NCBI GenBank assembly: GCA_021812385.1
Contig: JAKANO010000002.1
Location: 239,485-303,484 of the forward strand
Length of the DNA: 64,000 nucleotides
Direction: 5' to 3'
Source: Pseudomonadota bacterium
GTDB lineage: Bacteria; Pseudomonadota; Gammaproteobacteria; Burkholderiales; Thiobacteraceae
The position numbers and the translations under genes were made by a program. Shown here piece after piece: positions 11,887 through 22,460 of this stretch. Below the pieces are notes generated by a model, which had not been told where the DNA came from, searched no databases, and saw nothing but the letters and a program-made list of their open reading frames with translations. Position 1 is the stretch's first letter. Each line of letters begins with the position of its first letter.

Positions 11887-13086
11887 TTAAAGCGAGATGC
11901 CAGACAAGGAGGCGACCGTATTAATATCCTTATCCCCACGCCCAGAAAGATTGACCAACAAGATTTGATCGCGCTGCATGCTGGGGGCAATTTTCGCGGC
12001 ATATGCCAGCGCATGGCTCGATTCCAGCGCCGGGATAATGCCTTCAAATCGGCACAGATCATGGAACGCTTCGAGCGCTTCCTGATCGGTCACCGCAACA
12101 TATTCGGCACGCCCGCTATCTTTTAACCACGCATGTTCGGGACCGACGCCGGGATAATCCAGGCCGGCCGATATCGAATGCGTCTCGATAATCTGCCCAT
12201 TCTCATCTTGCATCAAATACGTGCGGTTGCCGTGCAGCACGCCCGGGGTTCCGGCGTTCAACGGCGCCGCATGCTTGCCGCTGGCCAAGCCTAGGCCGGC
12301 CGCTTCGACACCGATCAGCCGCACCTCTTCCAGGCCCAAATAAGGATAAAAGATCCCCATCGCATTCGAGCCGCCGCCGACACATGCGATGATGGCGTCG
12401 GGTTGACGCCCGGTCAGCGCCGGCATTTGCGCCATCGCCTCATGGCCGATCACGGACTGGAAATCGCGCACCATCATCGGATAGGGATGCGGGCCAGCGA
12501 CGGTGCCGATGATATAAAACGTGCTGTCGACATTCGTCACCCAATCGCGCATCGCTTCATTCAGCGCATCTTTCAGCGTCTTGGAACCGGACTCGACCGG
12601 CACGACGGTCGCGCCCAGCATTTTCATGCGGAACACATTCGGCGATTGGCGTTTCACATCCTCCGAACCCATATACACCACGCATTCCATGCCCATGCGC
12701 GCCGCTACCGTGGCGCTTGCCACGCCATGTTGACCGGCACCGGTTTCGGCGATGACGCGCTTTTTGCCCATGCGCTTGGCCAATAATGCCTGGCCGATGG
12801 TGTTGTTGATTTTGTGCGCGCCGGTATGGTTCAAGTCTTCGCGCTTGAGATAGATGCGCGCCCCCCCCAACTGCTCGCTCCAGCGTTTTGCGAAATACAC
12901 CGGGCTGGCGCGACCCACGTAATGCTTCAGATCATTGGTATATTCAGCCTGAAATTCGGGGTCGAAACGAAAATGCTCATAGGCAAGCTTGAGTTCTTCC
13001 AGTGCTTGCATCAAGGTTTCGGCAACAAACACCCCGCCGTAGGGGCCAAAATAGCCACGTGCATCGGGCAGATCATAAACTTGCAT
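11887..13086 (-). CDS. trpB: Tryptophan synthase beta subunit
   Basis: [71 protein letters not shown]. Start moved to 13086. Confidence 0.97.
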   Translation of the reverse strand: MQVYDLPDARGYFGPYGGVFVAETLMQALEELKLAYEHFRFDPEFQAEYTNDLKHYVGRASPVYFAKRWSEQLGGARIYLKREDLNHTGAHKINNTIGQALLAKRMGKKRVIAETGAGQHGVASATVAARMGMECVVYMGSEDVKRQSPNVFRMKMLGATVVPVESGSKTLKDALNEAMRDWVTNVDSTFYIIGTVAGPHPYPMMVRDFQSVIGHEAMAQMPALTGRQPDAIIACVGGGSNAMGIFYPYLGLEEVRLIGVEAAGLGLASGKHAAPLNAGTPGVLHGNRTYLMQDENGQIIETHSISAGLDYPGVGPEHAWLKDSGRAEYVAVTDQEALEAFHDLCRFEGIIPALESSHALAYAAKIAPSMQRDQILLVNLSGRGDKDINTVASLSGISL

Positions 13087-13693
13087 CACGTACTCCTTGC
13101 ATGAACGCAGCGATTTTCGCCGCATCCTTGATTCCTTTACGCGCTTCCACACCGCTGGAAACGTCCACTGCGGCGGGTCGTACCCGGCGCACGCCTTCCG
13201 CGACATTGGCAGGGTTTAAACCGCCGGAAAGTATGACCGGCAACGGCAAGTGCGGCGGGATCAAGCTCCAATCGAAGCCTTGGCCGGTGCCGCCAGCCAC
13301 CCCTTCGACAAGGGCATCCAACAGCAGCGCTTTGGCGCCTGCATAAGCGGAGGCGTATTGTACCAAATCCATACCCGGCTTTACGCGAACTGCCTTCAGG
13401 TAGGGGCGGCCAAAGCTGCCACAATATGCAGCCGGTTCATTCCCATGAAATTGCAATAAATCAAGCGGGAGCTGGGCTAATACCGCTTGCACCTCAGAGG
13501 CTTGCGCATCAACGAACAGGCCCACCGTTGTTACAAAAGGTGGCAGCGCAGCCATGATGGCGCGCGCTTGTTCCACACGCACGTTGCGTGGACTGGGCGC
13601 ATAAAAGACCAAGCCGATCGCATCGGCCCCAAGCTGCGCGCAGCTTAATCCGTCTTCGCCTCGGGTAATGCCGCAAATTTTCACTCTGACCAT
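13073..13693 (-). CDS. trpF: Phosphoribosylanthranilate isomerase
   Basis: [50 protein letters not shown]; overlaps the trpB start. Confidence 0.96.
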   Translation of the reverse strand: MVRVKICGITRGEDGLSCAQLGADAIGLVFYAPSPRNVRVEQARAIMAALPPFVTTVGLFVDAQASEVQAVLAQLPLDLLQFHGNEPAAYCGSFGRPYLKAVRVKPGMDLVQYASAYAGAKALLLDALVEGVAGGTGQGFDWSLIPPHLPLPVILSGGLNPANVAEGVRRVRPAAVDVSSGVEARKGIKDAAKIAAFMQGVRDASL

Positions 13694-13737
13694 CGCAGCT
13701 TATATTCCTGTTTATATGAAACCAAACTAGTTTAAAT

Positions 13738-14529
13738 CTACAACAAGCCTTGCTCTAGCAGAATTTCCTGGCTCGCTGGAATACCCCAATGCGCAGCATA
13801 TTCCACGCCGCTCAGATACAAGCCATCCGGCGCAAAGGTCGGCGCTGCGAACTTGCGCTCGCGCCCCTGCAGCACCTCTTGCACCCAATTTGCGGGGTGC
13901 TTGCCTTTGCCGACATAAACCAGCGCGCCCACAATATTACGCACCATATGATGCAAAAATGCATTCGCGCGCAAATCTAAAATAAAGTAATCATTTTTTC
14001 TTTGGATGGTCAGTTCGGAAAGCGTACGAATTGGTGTTTTGGCCTGACATTCAGCTGCACGAAATGCGCTGAAATCATGCTCGCCGATCAAGAATCTGGC
14101 GGCTTGTTGCATGCTTTCGATATCCAGCGGCGCATGAAACCAACCCACGCGGCCAGCCGCCAATCCCGGTCGCATCGGTCGATTGAGCAACAGATAACGA
14201 TAGCGCCGCCCCTGCGCTGAAAAACGCGCATGAAAAGTCGGCGCTACTTCACGCGACCAATGCACTGACACGGTTTTCGGCAATAAGGCATTTACGCCCC
14301 GCACCCACGCGCTATCTGGACGCTGCGCCGAGGTATCGAAATGCACCACTTGCGCCAGCGCATGGACACCGGTATCCGTGCGCCCGGCACTCGCCACCTT
14401 AATCGCTTCACCGGCAATTTGGCTCAGCGCTGTTTCTAGCACATCTTGGACCGCACAGGCGCCAGGCTGGGTTTGCCAACCGCAAAATCGACTGCCGTCA
14501 TATTCCAAACCGAGCGCGATTCTTACCAT
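13738..14529 (-). CDS. truA: tRNA pseudouridine(38-40) synthase TruA
   Basis: MVRIALGLEYDGSRFCGWQTQPGACAVQDVLETAL; SAGRTDTGVHALAQVVHFDT. Confidence 0.96.
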   Translation of the reverse strand: MVRIALGLEYDGSRFCGWQTQPGACAVQDVLETALSQIAGEAIKVASAGRTDTGVHALAQVVHFDTSAQRPDSAWVRGVNALLPKTVSVHWSREVAPTFHARFSAQGRRYRYLLLNRPMRPGLAAGRVGWFHAPLDIESMQQAARFLIGEHDFSAFRAAECQAKTPIRTLSELTIQRKNDYFILDLRANAFLHHMVRNIVGALVYVGKGKHPANWVQEVLQGRERKFAAPTFAPDGLYLSGVEYAAHWGIPASQEILLEQGLL

Positions 14530-15161
14530 AAAATCATTCCGATCAACACGAAATAACAAAATGCAAATACCGCATCTTGAATTGTGAAATTCGGAATATC
14601 CCAGGCAATGCTGGTTTCAGTCTGCAAGGGTAAATTCAACGCGCTTTGCCAGCGCGCATTTAAGCCTTCCGATGCAGGTGCTGTTTCGGTGTAATGCAGC
14701 GTAAGCCAAAGTCGCACTGCAAAACGCTCTACCGGCATGCCTAGCGGCTTTAACGGCAGCAATAAAACATAAATACCTGTCAGTAATTTTTGTCGCGGCA
14801 GGTAGGCCAATACAACCGCCAGTGCCGCAATCATCAACAATAAATGCCACGCTTGCAGCACTCCCGCCATCAATCCTTCATGGCTTGGAAAAGCATGCTC
14901 CCATCCAGGAAATAATGGTGCGCCCTCTGTCGTAAACGCATATAACAGCAGCATCACGCTAAGCAAGACCCGCGTACGCCGCACCAAGCTCCAGCAGCGC
15001 GCAAAACCGCTAACGAACATCATGATCACGATCAAGACACTTGTCGCAATCAAGGCAAATAAGCTGAAGCTTGGAATGGCAAGCGCAAAGCCAATCCAAG
15101 CCATTAGCAGAGTAGTTGGATGTAAGTTTATATTCGGCACTATTGAAGCCTTAAAACGCAC
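14523..15161 (-). CDS. Hypothetical multi-pass membrane protein
   Basis: 212 aa; several hydrophobic helices; overlaps the truA start. Confidence 0.65.
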   Translation of the reverse strand: MRFKASIVPNINLHPTTLLMAWIGFALAIPSFSLFALIATSVLIVIMMFVSGFARCWSLVRRTRVLLSVMLLLYAFTTEGAPLFPGWEHAFPSHEGLMAGVLQAWHLLLMIAALAVVLAYLPRQKLLTGIYVLLLPLKPLGMPVERFAVRLWLTLHYTETAPASEGLNARWQSALNLPLQTETSIAWDIPNFTIQDAVFAFCYFVLIGMILW

Positions 15162-15184
15162 GGGGCCGCATTAAGCGGCCCCGT
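15160..15184 (-). terminator. Strong GC hairpin downstream of fimV
   Basis: acggggccgc-ttaat-gcggccccgt stem on the minus strand between fimV and the membrane protein gene. Confidence 0.55.
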
Positions 15185-15204
15185 ATTGTGCGATTAAAAG
15201 TATA

Positions 15205-18171
15205 TCAGGAAAGCGTTGAAAGCAATTTGTTGGCTTCAGATTGCTGATCCGGGCCACCTTCTGCAACAACCTCTTGCAAGATTTCGCGCGCCCCTTCTTT
15301 ATCTCCCATTTCGAGATAGGCTCGGGCCAAATCAAGTTTTGTAGATGCCTCTTCCCATACCGTGCTGTCGCCTACCAGGGTGGTTGCATCTTCCAAGGCG
15401 TGTCCCGCAGCGGCTACATCTTCCATCGGCGTTAGCGTGTTGCTGGCCTCATCCAAATTAAGATTGATCCCGGACAAATCCAGTTCCGGCATCATCGTTT
15501 CTGCATTGGATGTTTGCTTCGACTCTGTTTCTGCGCTGGCTTCTTGATCCAAGTTGAAGTCGAAGTCGAGTGCGAGCGTATCTTCTTCAAGTGCCGGCTC
15601 CCTTGCAGCACTTTCTGTTGCTGGGGCCGTTGTTTCCTCGGGGAACATTGGGGCTTCGAACTTCAAATTATCCAAGCCCAAATCCGCCATCATGGATGGC
15701 TCTTCGGCTTTTTTCCCTACTGCTTGGGGAATAATGGTGTCCAGATTGAAATCAAGGGCCGCCATTTCCTCTGCATCTTTTAAGGTATTTTCATGCACGC
15801 TTGGCTCAGCCGTTGCTGCTTCAGATGCAGGCGGCGTTAGACCGCCAATGGTGTCCAGGTCAAAATCCAGCGCCCCGCCCAAAGTATCATCAATGGGTGC
15901 TGTTACCGCCGCTTCCTGGGTAGCTCCGCCTTGCGTATCGATATCCAAATTAAAGTCGATATCTTGCGCAACCGATGCTGCTGCGGCAGGTGCAACTGCG
16001 GGCACTAAATCAGACTCTTCACCAGCACCATGTTCTTCGGAAGAAGCATAGAGCGGATTTGCCGGATCCAGGCCGCGACCAAATTCAGCTGCTTTTTTCC
16101 ATATCGGGCCTTGGCCACTTGTCGCGGCATAGAGTTCGGCGGCAAGCGTTTCGAAAGCGCCGGTATTCTTACGCCCGGCGTAAATTTCCAGGAGCTTGAG
16201 CTGTACCTCATGCCGCCCCGGGTCTTTACTCATGGCTTCTTTTAGAATTTCTTCGGCTTGAGCATCGCGGCCGTAGGCCATGTAAACTTCAGCCTCGGCT
16301 ATCGGATCGACATCATTGGTGTCGATTGCTCCCATCCCGGCTTGGCTAAAGTCGGTAAGGAAAGAGGTATCCCCTGTATCGATCTGACCACCGGCAGTGT
16401 TTCCAAAAACGGTATTGGTCTTAAGATCGCCTCCGGTCATGATGCTGTCTTCGAAGCTCGCCAAACTCTTCTTGCGGCGGCGTCCAAGTGCCCATAAACC
16501 AGCAAACAAGGCACCTACAATCGCTGCTGCGCCCCCACCCAAATACAGTGGGTTTGATAGCACAGTATCCATCAAGGATGTTTCAGGGGTTGGCGACGGG
16601 GCCGCTTTAATCTTCGGCGCGGGCTTTTTCGGCTCCGGCGCTTTTTCCGGTTGCGCTTGAACCACGGGCTCCGGCGCTTTCTCCGGAATTGCCGCAAGCA
16701 GCGGTTCTTTCGCAGGTTCAGGCTTCACTTCAGGCTTGGCTATTTCAGCTTTAGGTGCGGCGGGGGGAACCGGCGCTGCCGGCTTAGCTTTAGCCTGTTG
16801 TTCCAACTCGGCCAATTGCTTGTTCTTAAGTTCAAGCAACGCCTTCATATCCTGGATATTCTTGTCCAGATCTTTAATACGTGAATTGGCTTCTTGTAAC
16901 GCCTTCTCTTTTGCAACCGCTTCATCTTGCGCTGCAGTGAGTTTTTCTTTCAAAGCTTTGGCCTCGGCCCCATTGCCCTTTCCGGCAGTTTCGCCTTTAG
17001 AGAGTTTGAGCACGTCCTTGCCTGCTTCTGGCGCCTTTACGGCCTTATCTTCGGCCTTCGCGGTAATCTTTCCAGACACCTCGGCCTTGGCTTCTTCTTT
17101 GGCCGGCTGCTGCTCGGCAGCCAAGCCTGCCAGTTTTTGACGATAGGCATTCCAGTCAGCCGCATGCGCTTTAATTTCCTTAACGGCCGCAGCCTGATTG
17201 GTGCCGCTTGAATCAAGCGCCGATTTATCCGGCACAATCAACGTTTTCCCGGTCCTGATCCGGTTCATATTATTGCCGTCAAATGCGTCTTTATTCGTCT
17301 CGTATAGCGCCACCATCATTTGTTCGAGGCTATAACCCTCTACTTGTAGGCTTCGAGCGATTTTGGAGAGTGAATCTCCCTTTTTGACGACGTAATCTTC
17401 TTGCTCAGCCTTAACTAGCGCAGTGGTGATTGGCGCCGGTTGTTTCTCGGCTGCAGGCGCTTCCGCTTGATCACCATCAAAGCGCGGGAAGGTCTGTTCG
17501 GCGGGCGTTAGTACACGCGTCGGCTCCGCCTTTAAAATCGGGCTTTCCTTCGCTTCTTTTTTAGCTACTTTTTTTGCTTCCTTCTTGGCTTTAGCTTTCT
17601 CTTCGACAATCTGCCTTACAGTTTTCTTTTTGGTTTTTGCTGGCTTTTCGGCGACCTCTGCCTGAACTAACGGCGCTTCAGCCACTGGTTCTGGTTTTAC
17701 CGCAGGCTCGGATTTGGCCGCTGGCGTTACTGGCGCGCTGATCGCTGGTGCGACTGGCGTATCTTGGAATCCAGGGGGGTCTAGCAAAATCGTGTATTCG
17801 CGCAATAAGCGGCCGGTCGGCCAATCGAGCTGGATCAAGAGTTCAACAAACGGCTCATTGAACGCCTGAACAGAGGTCACCCTAAGGTACGGTTCTCCAT
17901 TGGCTCGCTTAACCACCGCAAAGCGCACTGCCCCCAACCCCTCTTGGCGGTCAATTTTTGCTTGCTTATAGGCCTCTGGGGAGGCAACCCGCGCGGTAAC
18001 GAGATCAACTTCGTCCTTTGGAATGGCAATCAGGTCAATCTCGGCGCGCAACGGCTGCCCAAGCGCGGAAATAACCTTTAATTTGCCCAAACCGGCGGCG
18101 TCCACCGCCATCGGCGTGGCCACCAAGAAACCCGCTACGAGTAATGCACTAATTATATTCTTGCGTTTCAT
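15205..18171 (-). CDS. fimV: FimV/HubP-like polar pilus assembly protein
   Basis: AAGLGKLKVISALGQPLRAEIDLIAI N-terminus; LysM (YVVKKGDSLSKIARSLQVEGYSLEQMMVALYETN); transmembrane segment; acidic C-terminus with LDLARAYLEMGDKEGAREILQEVVAEG FimV C-terminal motif. Confidence 0.95.
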   Translation of the reverse strand: MKRKNIISALLVAGFLVATPMAVDAAGLGKLKVISALGQPLRAEIDLIAIPKDEVDLVTARVASPEAYKQAKIDRQEGLGAVRFAVVKRANGEPYLRVTSVQAFNEPFVELLIQLDWPTGRLLREYTILLDPPGFQDTPVAPAISAPVTPAAKSEPAVKPEPVAEAPLVQAEVAEKPAKTKKKTVRQIVEEKAKAKKEAKKVAKKEAKESPILKAEPTRVLTPAEQTFPRFDGDQAEAPAAEKQPAPITTALVKAEQEDYVVKKGDSLSKIARSLQVEGYSLEQMMVALYETNKDAFDGNNMNRIRTGKTLIVPDKSALDSSGTNQAAAVKEIKAHAADWNAYRQKLAGLAAEQQPAKEEAKAEVSGKITAKAEDKAVKAPEAGKDVLKLSKGETAGKGNGAEAKALKEKLTAAQDEAVAKEKALQEANSRIKDLDKNIQDMKALLELKNKQLAELEQQAKAKPAAPVPPAAPKAEIAKPEVKPEPAKEPLLAAIPEKAPEPVVQAQPEKAPEPKKPAPKIKAAPSPTPETSLMDTVLSNPLYLGGGAAAIVGALFAGLWALGRRRKKSLASFEDSIMTGGDLKTNTVFGNTAGGQIDTGDTSFLTDFSQAGMGAIDTNDVDPIAEAEVYMAYGRDAQAEEILKEAMSKDPGRHEVQLKLLEIYAGRKNTGAFETLAAELYAATSGQGPIWKKAAEFGRGLDPANPLYASSEEHGAGEESDLVPAVAPAAAASVAQDIDFNLDIDTQGGATQEAAVTAPIDDTLGGALDFDLDTIGGLTPPASEAATAEPSVHENTLKDAEEMAALDFNLDTIIPQAVGKKAEEPSMMADLGLDNLKFEAPMFPEETTAPATESAAREPALEEDTLALDFDFNLDQEASAETESKQTSNAETMMPELDLSGINLNLDEASNTLTPMEDVAAAGHALEDATTLVGDSTVWEEASTKLDLARAYLEMGDKEGAREILQEVVAEGGPDQQSEANKLLSTLS

Positions 18172-18259
18172 GCCACCCTCATGACTTTTTAAGCAAGGAG
18201 AATCAACTTAACATCAAATAGTTAGAGTTGCAAGCTCAGATTACACATTACATTATCGC

Positions 18260-19285
18260 TCAAGTTAGATATTTTTCAATCAAAACTTCTGCGATCTGCA
18301 CCATATTAAGCGCCCCGCCTTTGCGCATGTTGTCGGATACAGCCCAAAAATTCAATCCATAAGGATGCGATAAATCCTCCCTCACCCGCCCGATAAATAC
18401 CGGGTCATTTGCCGCGGCTTCAACCATGGGCGTAGGGTAACCACCCGCATCGTCCTCTTCATACAAAACAATACCCGGTGCATTTTCGAGCAAATGACGC
18501 GCATCTTCTTGACTGAGCTTGCGCTCGGTTTCGATATGCAGCGCCATTGAATGACCATAAAACACCGGCGCACGCACCGCGGTCACATTTACACCTATGT
18601 CGCTTTTTTGCAACACACGCCGCAGTTCCCACATAATCTTAGCTTCTTCTCCACTCACACCCGTCTCATCCAGGCCACCAATCTGTGGCAGCAGGTTAAA
18701 CGCAATTTGCTTGGGGAATACCGTGCTTTCCATAGGCTTATGATTAAACAGTCCGATTGATTGCTGCGCCAACTCATCCACGGCCGCCCGACCGGCGCCG
18801 GACACAGACTGTATCGTCACGGCATTGACCCGACTTAAGCCCGCCGCGTCATTAATTGGTTTTAATGCAAGCGCCATGATGATCACGCAGCTATTGGGAT
18901 TGGCAATAATGCGCCGTGATTCATAAGCGGCCAAATCCATCTCATTCACCTCAGGCACCACCAGCGGCACGTCCGGATCACGGCGAAACGCATCGCTATC
19001 ATCGATTACCACCGCGCCCGCTTCAGCGGCTTTCGGCACATACTCCTCGGCCAGCGCGCGATCCACACAAAAAAAAGCGAAGTGGCAAACGCTGAAATCA
19101 AATACGTCGATCTCTTGGACAGCATGATCCTCCCCGCGAAAAGTGACATTCTCGCCGGCATGTTCCGCCTGATCTACCACGGTCAATGCATCGATCGGAA
19201 AGTCGCGCGCCTCCAAAATTTCCAATAGCGTCTCGCCCAGCAGAGAGCCTGCGCCGACAACACAAACATTATATTTAACCGGCAT
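18260..19285 (-). CDS. Aspartate-semialdehyde dehydrogenase-like protein (USG-1 homolog)
   Basis: YNVCVVGAGSLLGETLLEILEARDFPIDALTVVD; NPNSCVIIMALALKPI; adjacent to asd. Confidence 0.88.
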   Translation of the reverse strand: MPVKYNVCVVGAGSLLGETLLEILEARDFPIDALTVVDQAEHAGENVTFRGEDHAVQEIDVFDFSVCHFAFFCVDRALAEEYVPKAAEAGAVVIDDSDAFRRDPDVPLVVPEVNEMDLAAYESRRIIANPNSCVIIMALALKPINDAAGLSRVNAVTIQSVSGAGRAAVDELAQQSIGLFNHKPMESTVFPKQIAFNLLPQIGGLDETGVSGEEAKIMWELRRVLQKSDIGVNVTAVRAPVFYGHSMALHIETERKLSQEDARHLLENAPGIVLYEEDDAGGYPTPMVEAAANDPVFIGRVREDLSHPYGLNFWAVSDNMRKGGALNMVQIAEVLIEKYLT

Positions 19286-19297
19286 CTCAGATCACCT

Positions 19298-19335
19298 CAA
19301 AAAGAAAACGCCAGACGGTGTTTTCCGCCTGGCGT
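19298..19335 (-). terminator. Rho-independent terminator downstream of asd
   Basis: Minus strand acgccaggcgg-aaaaca-ccgtctggcgt followed by tttctttttg. Confidence 0.75.
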
Positions 19336-19356
19336 GGCACATGCATTTCAATGAAA

Positions 19357-20469
19357 TTATTGTTCGATCACAATCCGCAGCATACGGCGCAAGGGCTCTG
19401 CCGCGCCCCACAATAGTTGATCGCCCACGGTAAAGGCCGACAAATACTGCGGACCCATGTTGAGCTTGCGCATGCGGCCCACCGGCACGGTCAGCGTGCC
19501 GGTCACGGCAGCCGGGGTCAGCTCCTGCATGGTGATCTCGCGATCGTTCGGCACCACTTTCACCCAGTCATTGTGTGCGGCGATGATGCCGTGAATTTCA
19601 TCCAGCGGCACATCCTTGGTCATTTTGATGGTCAACGCCTGACTGTGGCAGCGCATGGCGCCGACACGCACGCACAGCCCATCGATAGGCACTTGATTGG
19701 TAGAACGGCCGAGAATCTTGTTGCACTCGACCTGGGCCTTCCATTCTTCCTTGCTCTGCCCGGACTCGAGCTGCACGTCGATCCACGGGATCAAGGAGCC
19801 GGCGAGTGGCACCGGCCACGCATCCAGCGGATATTTATCCGAGCGAATAAAATTCGCGACCTTTTTGTCGATTTCGAGAATCGCCGAGGCCGGATCGTCC
19901 AGCAAGGTTTTTACTTCGTTATGCACCGCGCCCATTTGCTGGATCAGTTCGCGCATATTGCGCGCGCCAGCGCCGGAAGCGGCTTGGTAGGTCATGGGGC
20001 TGATCCATTCGATCAAGCCTTTGTCGAACAGGCCGCCGATCGCCATCAGCATCAGCGACACGGTGCAGTTGCCGCCGACATAGGTTTTCACGCCTTTGCA
20101 CAAGCCATCCTTGATCACGTTTTTATTCACGGGATCGAGGATGATAATCGCCTCATCCTGCATGCGCAGGGTCGAAGCGGCATCGATCCAATAGCCCTTC
20201 CAGCCCGCCGCGCGCAGCTTGGGATACACCTCCTTGGTGTAATCGCCGCCCTGGCAAGTGATGATGGCGTCCATCGCTTTCAGTTCATCGATACTCGCTG
20301 CATCTTTGAGCGGCGGCACCGCCTTGCCAATATCGGGCCCTTTGCCGCCAGGATTGGAAGTGGTGAAAAACACCGGATCAATGACGTCGAAATCTTTCTC
20401 ATCGCGCATGCGCTGCATCAGCACCGAACCCACCATGCCGCGCCAACCGATCAAGCCTACTTTCATCAT
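19357..20469 (-). CDS. asd: Aspartate-semialdehyde dehydrogenase
   Basis: [62 protein letters not shown]. Confidence 0.97.
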   Translation of the reverse strand: MMKVGLIGWRGMVGSVLMQRMRDEKDFDVIDPVFFTTSNPGGKGPDIGKAVPPLKDAASIDELKAMDAIITCQGGDYTKEVYPKLRAAGWKGYWIDAASTLRMQDEAIIILDPVNKNVIKDGLCKGVKTYVGGNCTVSLMLMAIGGLFDKGLIEWISPMTYQAASGAGARNMRELIQQMGAVHNEVKTLLDDPASAILEIDKKVANFIRSDKYPLDAWPVPLAGSLIPWIDVQLESGQSKEEWKAQVECNKILGRSTNQVPIDGLCVRVGAMRCHSQALTIKMTKDVPLDEIHGIIAAHNDWVKVVPNDREITMQELTPAAVTGTLTVPVGRMRKLNMGPQYLSAFTVGDQLLWGAAEPLRRMLRIVIEQ

Positions 20470-20499
20470 TTTGCTTTGTCCTCAGTTCAAAATCTTCTC

Positions 20500-20567
20500 A
20501 CCGCAGAGACGCGGAGAGCGCAGAGAAAACCCGAAAAAACTCAGCGCCCTCTGCGCCTCTGCGGTTC
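20500..20567. repeat. Imperfect inverted repeat of CGCAGAG-type heptamers
   Basis: ACCGCAGAGACGCGGAGAGCGCAGAG ... CTCAGCGCCCTCTGCGCCTCTGCGGT; arms match about 22 of 26 nt with a short loop. Confidence 0.85.
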
Positions 20568-20577
20568 AAAAGCTTTT

Positions 20578-21639
20578 TCAAAGCGCCGCCACCACCGCAT
20601 CGCCCATTGCGCTGCACGAAACCTTTTTAGTGCCGTCCGTATAGATATCCGCGGTGCGCAAGCCTTGAGCCAATACTTTCTTCACCGCAGCCTCGATGCG
20701 TTGCGCGGACGCTTCCTGATTCAGCGTGTAACGCATCATCATGGCCACCGATAGAATCGTTGCCAGCGGATTCGCGACATTCTTGCCGGCGATGTCCGGC
20801 GCGCTGCCATGAATCGGCTCGTACAAACCTTTGTTGTTGGCATCCAAGGATGCGGAAGCCAGCATGCCGATGGAGCCGGTCAGCATGGAAGCCTCGTCGG
20901 ACAAAATGTCGCCGAAAATATTGCCGGTGACGATCACGTCGAACTGCTTGGGGTTGCGCACCAATTGCATCGCCGCGTTGTCCACGTACATGTGGGATAG
21001 CGCAACTTCCGGGTACTCCTTGGCGACTTCGATCACCACTTCTTTCCATAACTCGGAGCATTCCAGCACATTGGCCTTTTCCACCGAGCACAACTTTTTT
21101 CCGCGCTTCATGGCGATGCCGAAAGCCACATGCGCCACACGCCGCACTTCTGACTCGGCATACAACATGGTGTTAAAACCAACCCGTTCGCCGTTACGCG
21201 TTTCGATACCGCGCGGCTGGCCGAAATACACATCGCCGGTCAACTCGCGCACGATCATGATGTCCAAGCCCGCCACCACTTCCGGGCGCAGGGTGGAAGC
21301 GCTCGCCAGTTCCGGATACAACAAGGCCGGACGCAAATTGGCAAACAGGTTCATTTCCTTGCGGATACGCAGCAAGCCGCGCTCCGGGCGCTTGTCGCGC
21401 GGCAAGCTATCGTATTGCGGTCCGCCCACGGCGCCGAGCAGCACCGCATCGGAAGCCTTAGCCAATGCCAGCGTCGCTTCCGGCAAGGGATCACCCACCG
21501 CATCGAAACCCGCGCCGCCGATGGGCGCTTCTTGCAATTCCAGTTTGAGGCCATCGCTAGCCAGTACTTTCAAAACCTTCACGGCCTGTGCAACGATTTC
21601 CGGACCGATACCGTCACCCGGCAAAACTGCGATTTTCAT
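20578..21639 (-). CDS. leuB: 3-isopropylmalate dehydrogenase
   Basis: [57 protein letters not shown]. Confidence 0.97.
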   Translation of the reverse strand: MKIAVLPGDGIGPEIVAQAVKVLKVLASDGLKLELQEAPIGGAGFDAVGDPLPEATLALAKASDAVLLGAVGGPQYDSLPRDKRPERGLLRIRKEMNLFANLRPALLYPELASASTLRPEVVAGLDIMIVRELTGDVYFGQPRGIETRNGERVGFNTMLYAESEVRRVAHVAFGIAMKRGKKLCSVEKANVLECSELWKEVVIEVAKEYPEVALSHMYVDNAAMQLVRNPKQFDVIVTGNIFGDILSDEASMLTGSIGMLASASLDANNKGLYEPIHGSAPDIAGKNVANPLATILSVAMMMRYTLNQEASAQRIEAAVKKVLAQGLRTADIYTDGTKKVSCSAMGDAVVAAL

Positions 21640-21656
21640 TTCTTATCCTTAAGAAC

Positions 21657-22298
21657 TTACTGTGCGAACATCCATGGCGCTTCCACTTTGCGCCGCGCTT
21701 CATACGCCTTGATCTTATCCACATGCCGTAGCGTCAAACCAATATCGTCCAACCCATTCAACAAACAGAATTTACGGAACTCGTCCACCTGGAAGCCGAA
21801 CGATTGCCCACTGGGTGTCGTCACTGTTTGCGCTTCGAGATCGACCGTCAGCCGGTATCCTTCGGTTTTTTCCGCTTCCTTGAATAACTGATCGACAATC
21901 GCTGCATCCAGCACGATGGGCAGCAGCCCGTTCTTGAAGCAGTTATTGAAGAAAATATCGGCGAAGCTCGGCGCGATAATGGCGCGAAAACCATAATCTT
22001 CCAGCGCCCACGGCGCATGCTCGCGACTTGAACCGCAGCCGAAATTCTCGCGCGCCAGCAGCACTTGTGCGCCCTGGTAGCGCGGCTGATTCAGCACGAA
22101 ATCCGGATTCAATGGCCGCAGGGAATTATCCATGCCCGGTTCGCCATGATCGAGGTAGCGCCACTCATCAAAGGCATTCGGACCAAAGCCGGTACGCTTG
22201 ATCGATTTCAAAAACTGCTTGGGGATGATGGCGTCGGTATCAACATTGGCGCGATCCAATGGCGCGACCAGCCCGTGAAGCTGAATAAACTTTTCCAT
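21657..22298 (-). CDS. leuD: 3-isopropylmalate dehydratase small subunit
   Basis: [43 protein letters not shown]. Confidence 0.97.
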   Translation of the reverse strand: MEKFIQLHGLVAPLDRANVDTDAIIPKQFLKSIKRTGFGPNAFDEWRYLDHGEPGMDNSLRPLNPDFVLNQPRYQGAQVLLARENFGCGSSREHAPWALEDYGFRAIIAPSFADIFFNNCFKNGLLPIVLDAAIVDQLFKEAEKTEGYRLTVDLEAQTVTTPSGQSFGFQVDEFRKFCLLNGLDDIGLTLRHVDKIKAYEARRKVEAPWMFAQ

Positions 22299-22301
22299 GA
22301 T

Positions 22302-22439
22302 TTATTTGTGTTGATCGGCCGACTTTTCGATCTTGTTGCCGACCTTACTCACATCCTTGCCGAAACCTTCCATGGTATTGCAAGCAGAAAGCCCCAACAA
22401 ACCCAGCATCACTACGAGAATAACGAAACCCTTGTTCAT
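22302..22439 (-). CDS. Entericidin A/B-family small lipoprotein
   Basis: Not in the ORF track; read directly: MNKGFVILVVMLGLLGLSACNTMEGFGKDVSKVGNKIEKSADQHK (45 aa, lipobox LSAC). Upstream gaggtacttatg on the minus strand gives a good Shine-Dalgarno. Confidence 0.85.
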   Translation of the reverse strand: MNKGFVILVVMLGLLGLSACNTMEGFGKDVSKVGNKIEKSADQHK

Positions 22440-22460
22440 AAGTACCTCCTGTTTAAAAAG

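Noticed and set aside
15205-18171. Repeated (A)LDFNLDT motifs as tandem DNA repeats
   Set aside because: These are typical acidic FimV protein motifs and diverge at the DNA level.
19417-20754. 445-aa plus-strand ORF
   Set aside because: Antisense to asd and across the repeat; no domain signature.
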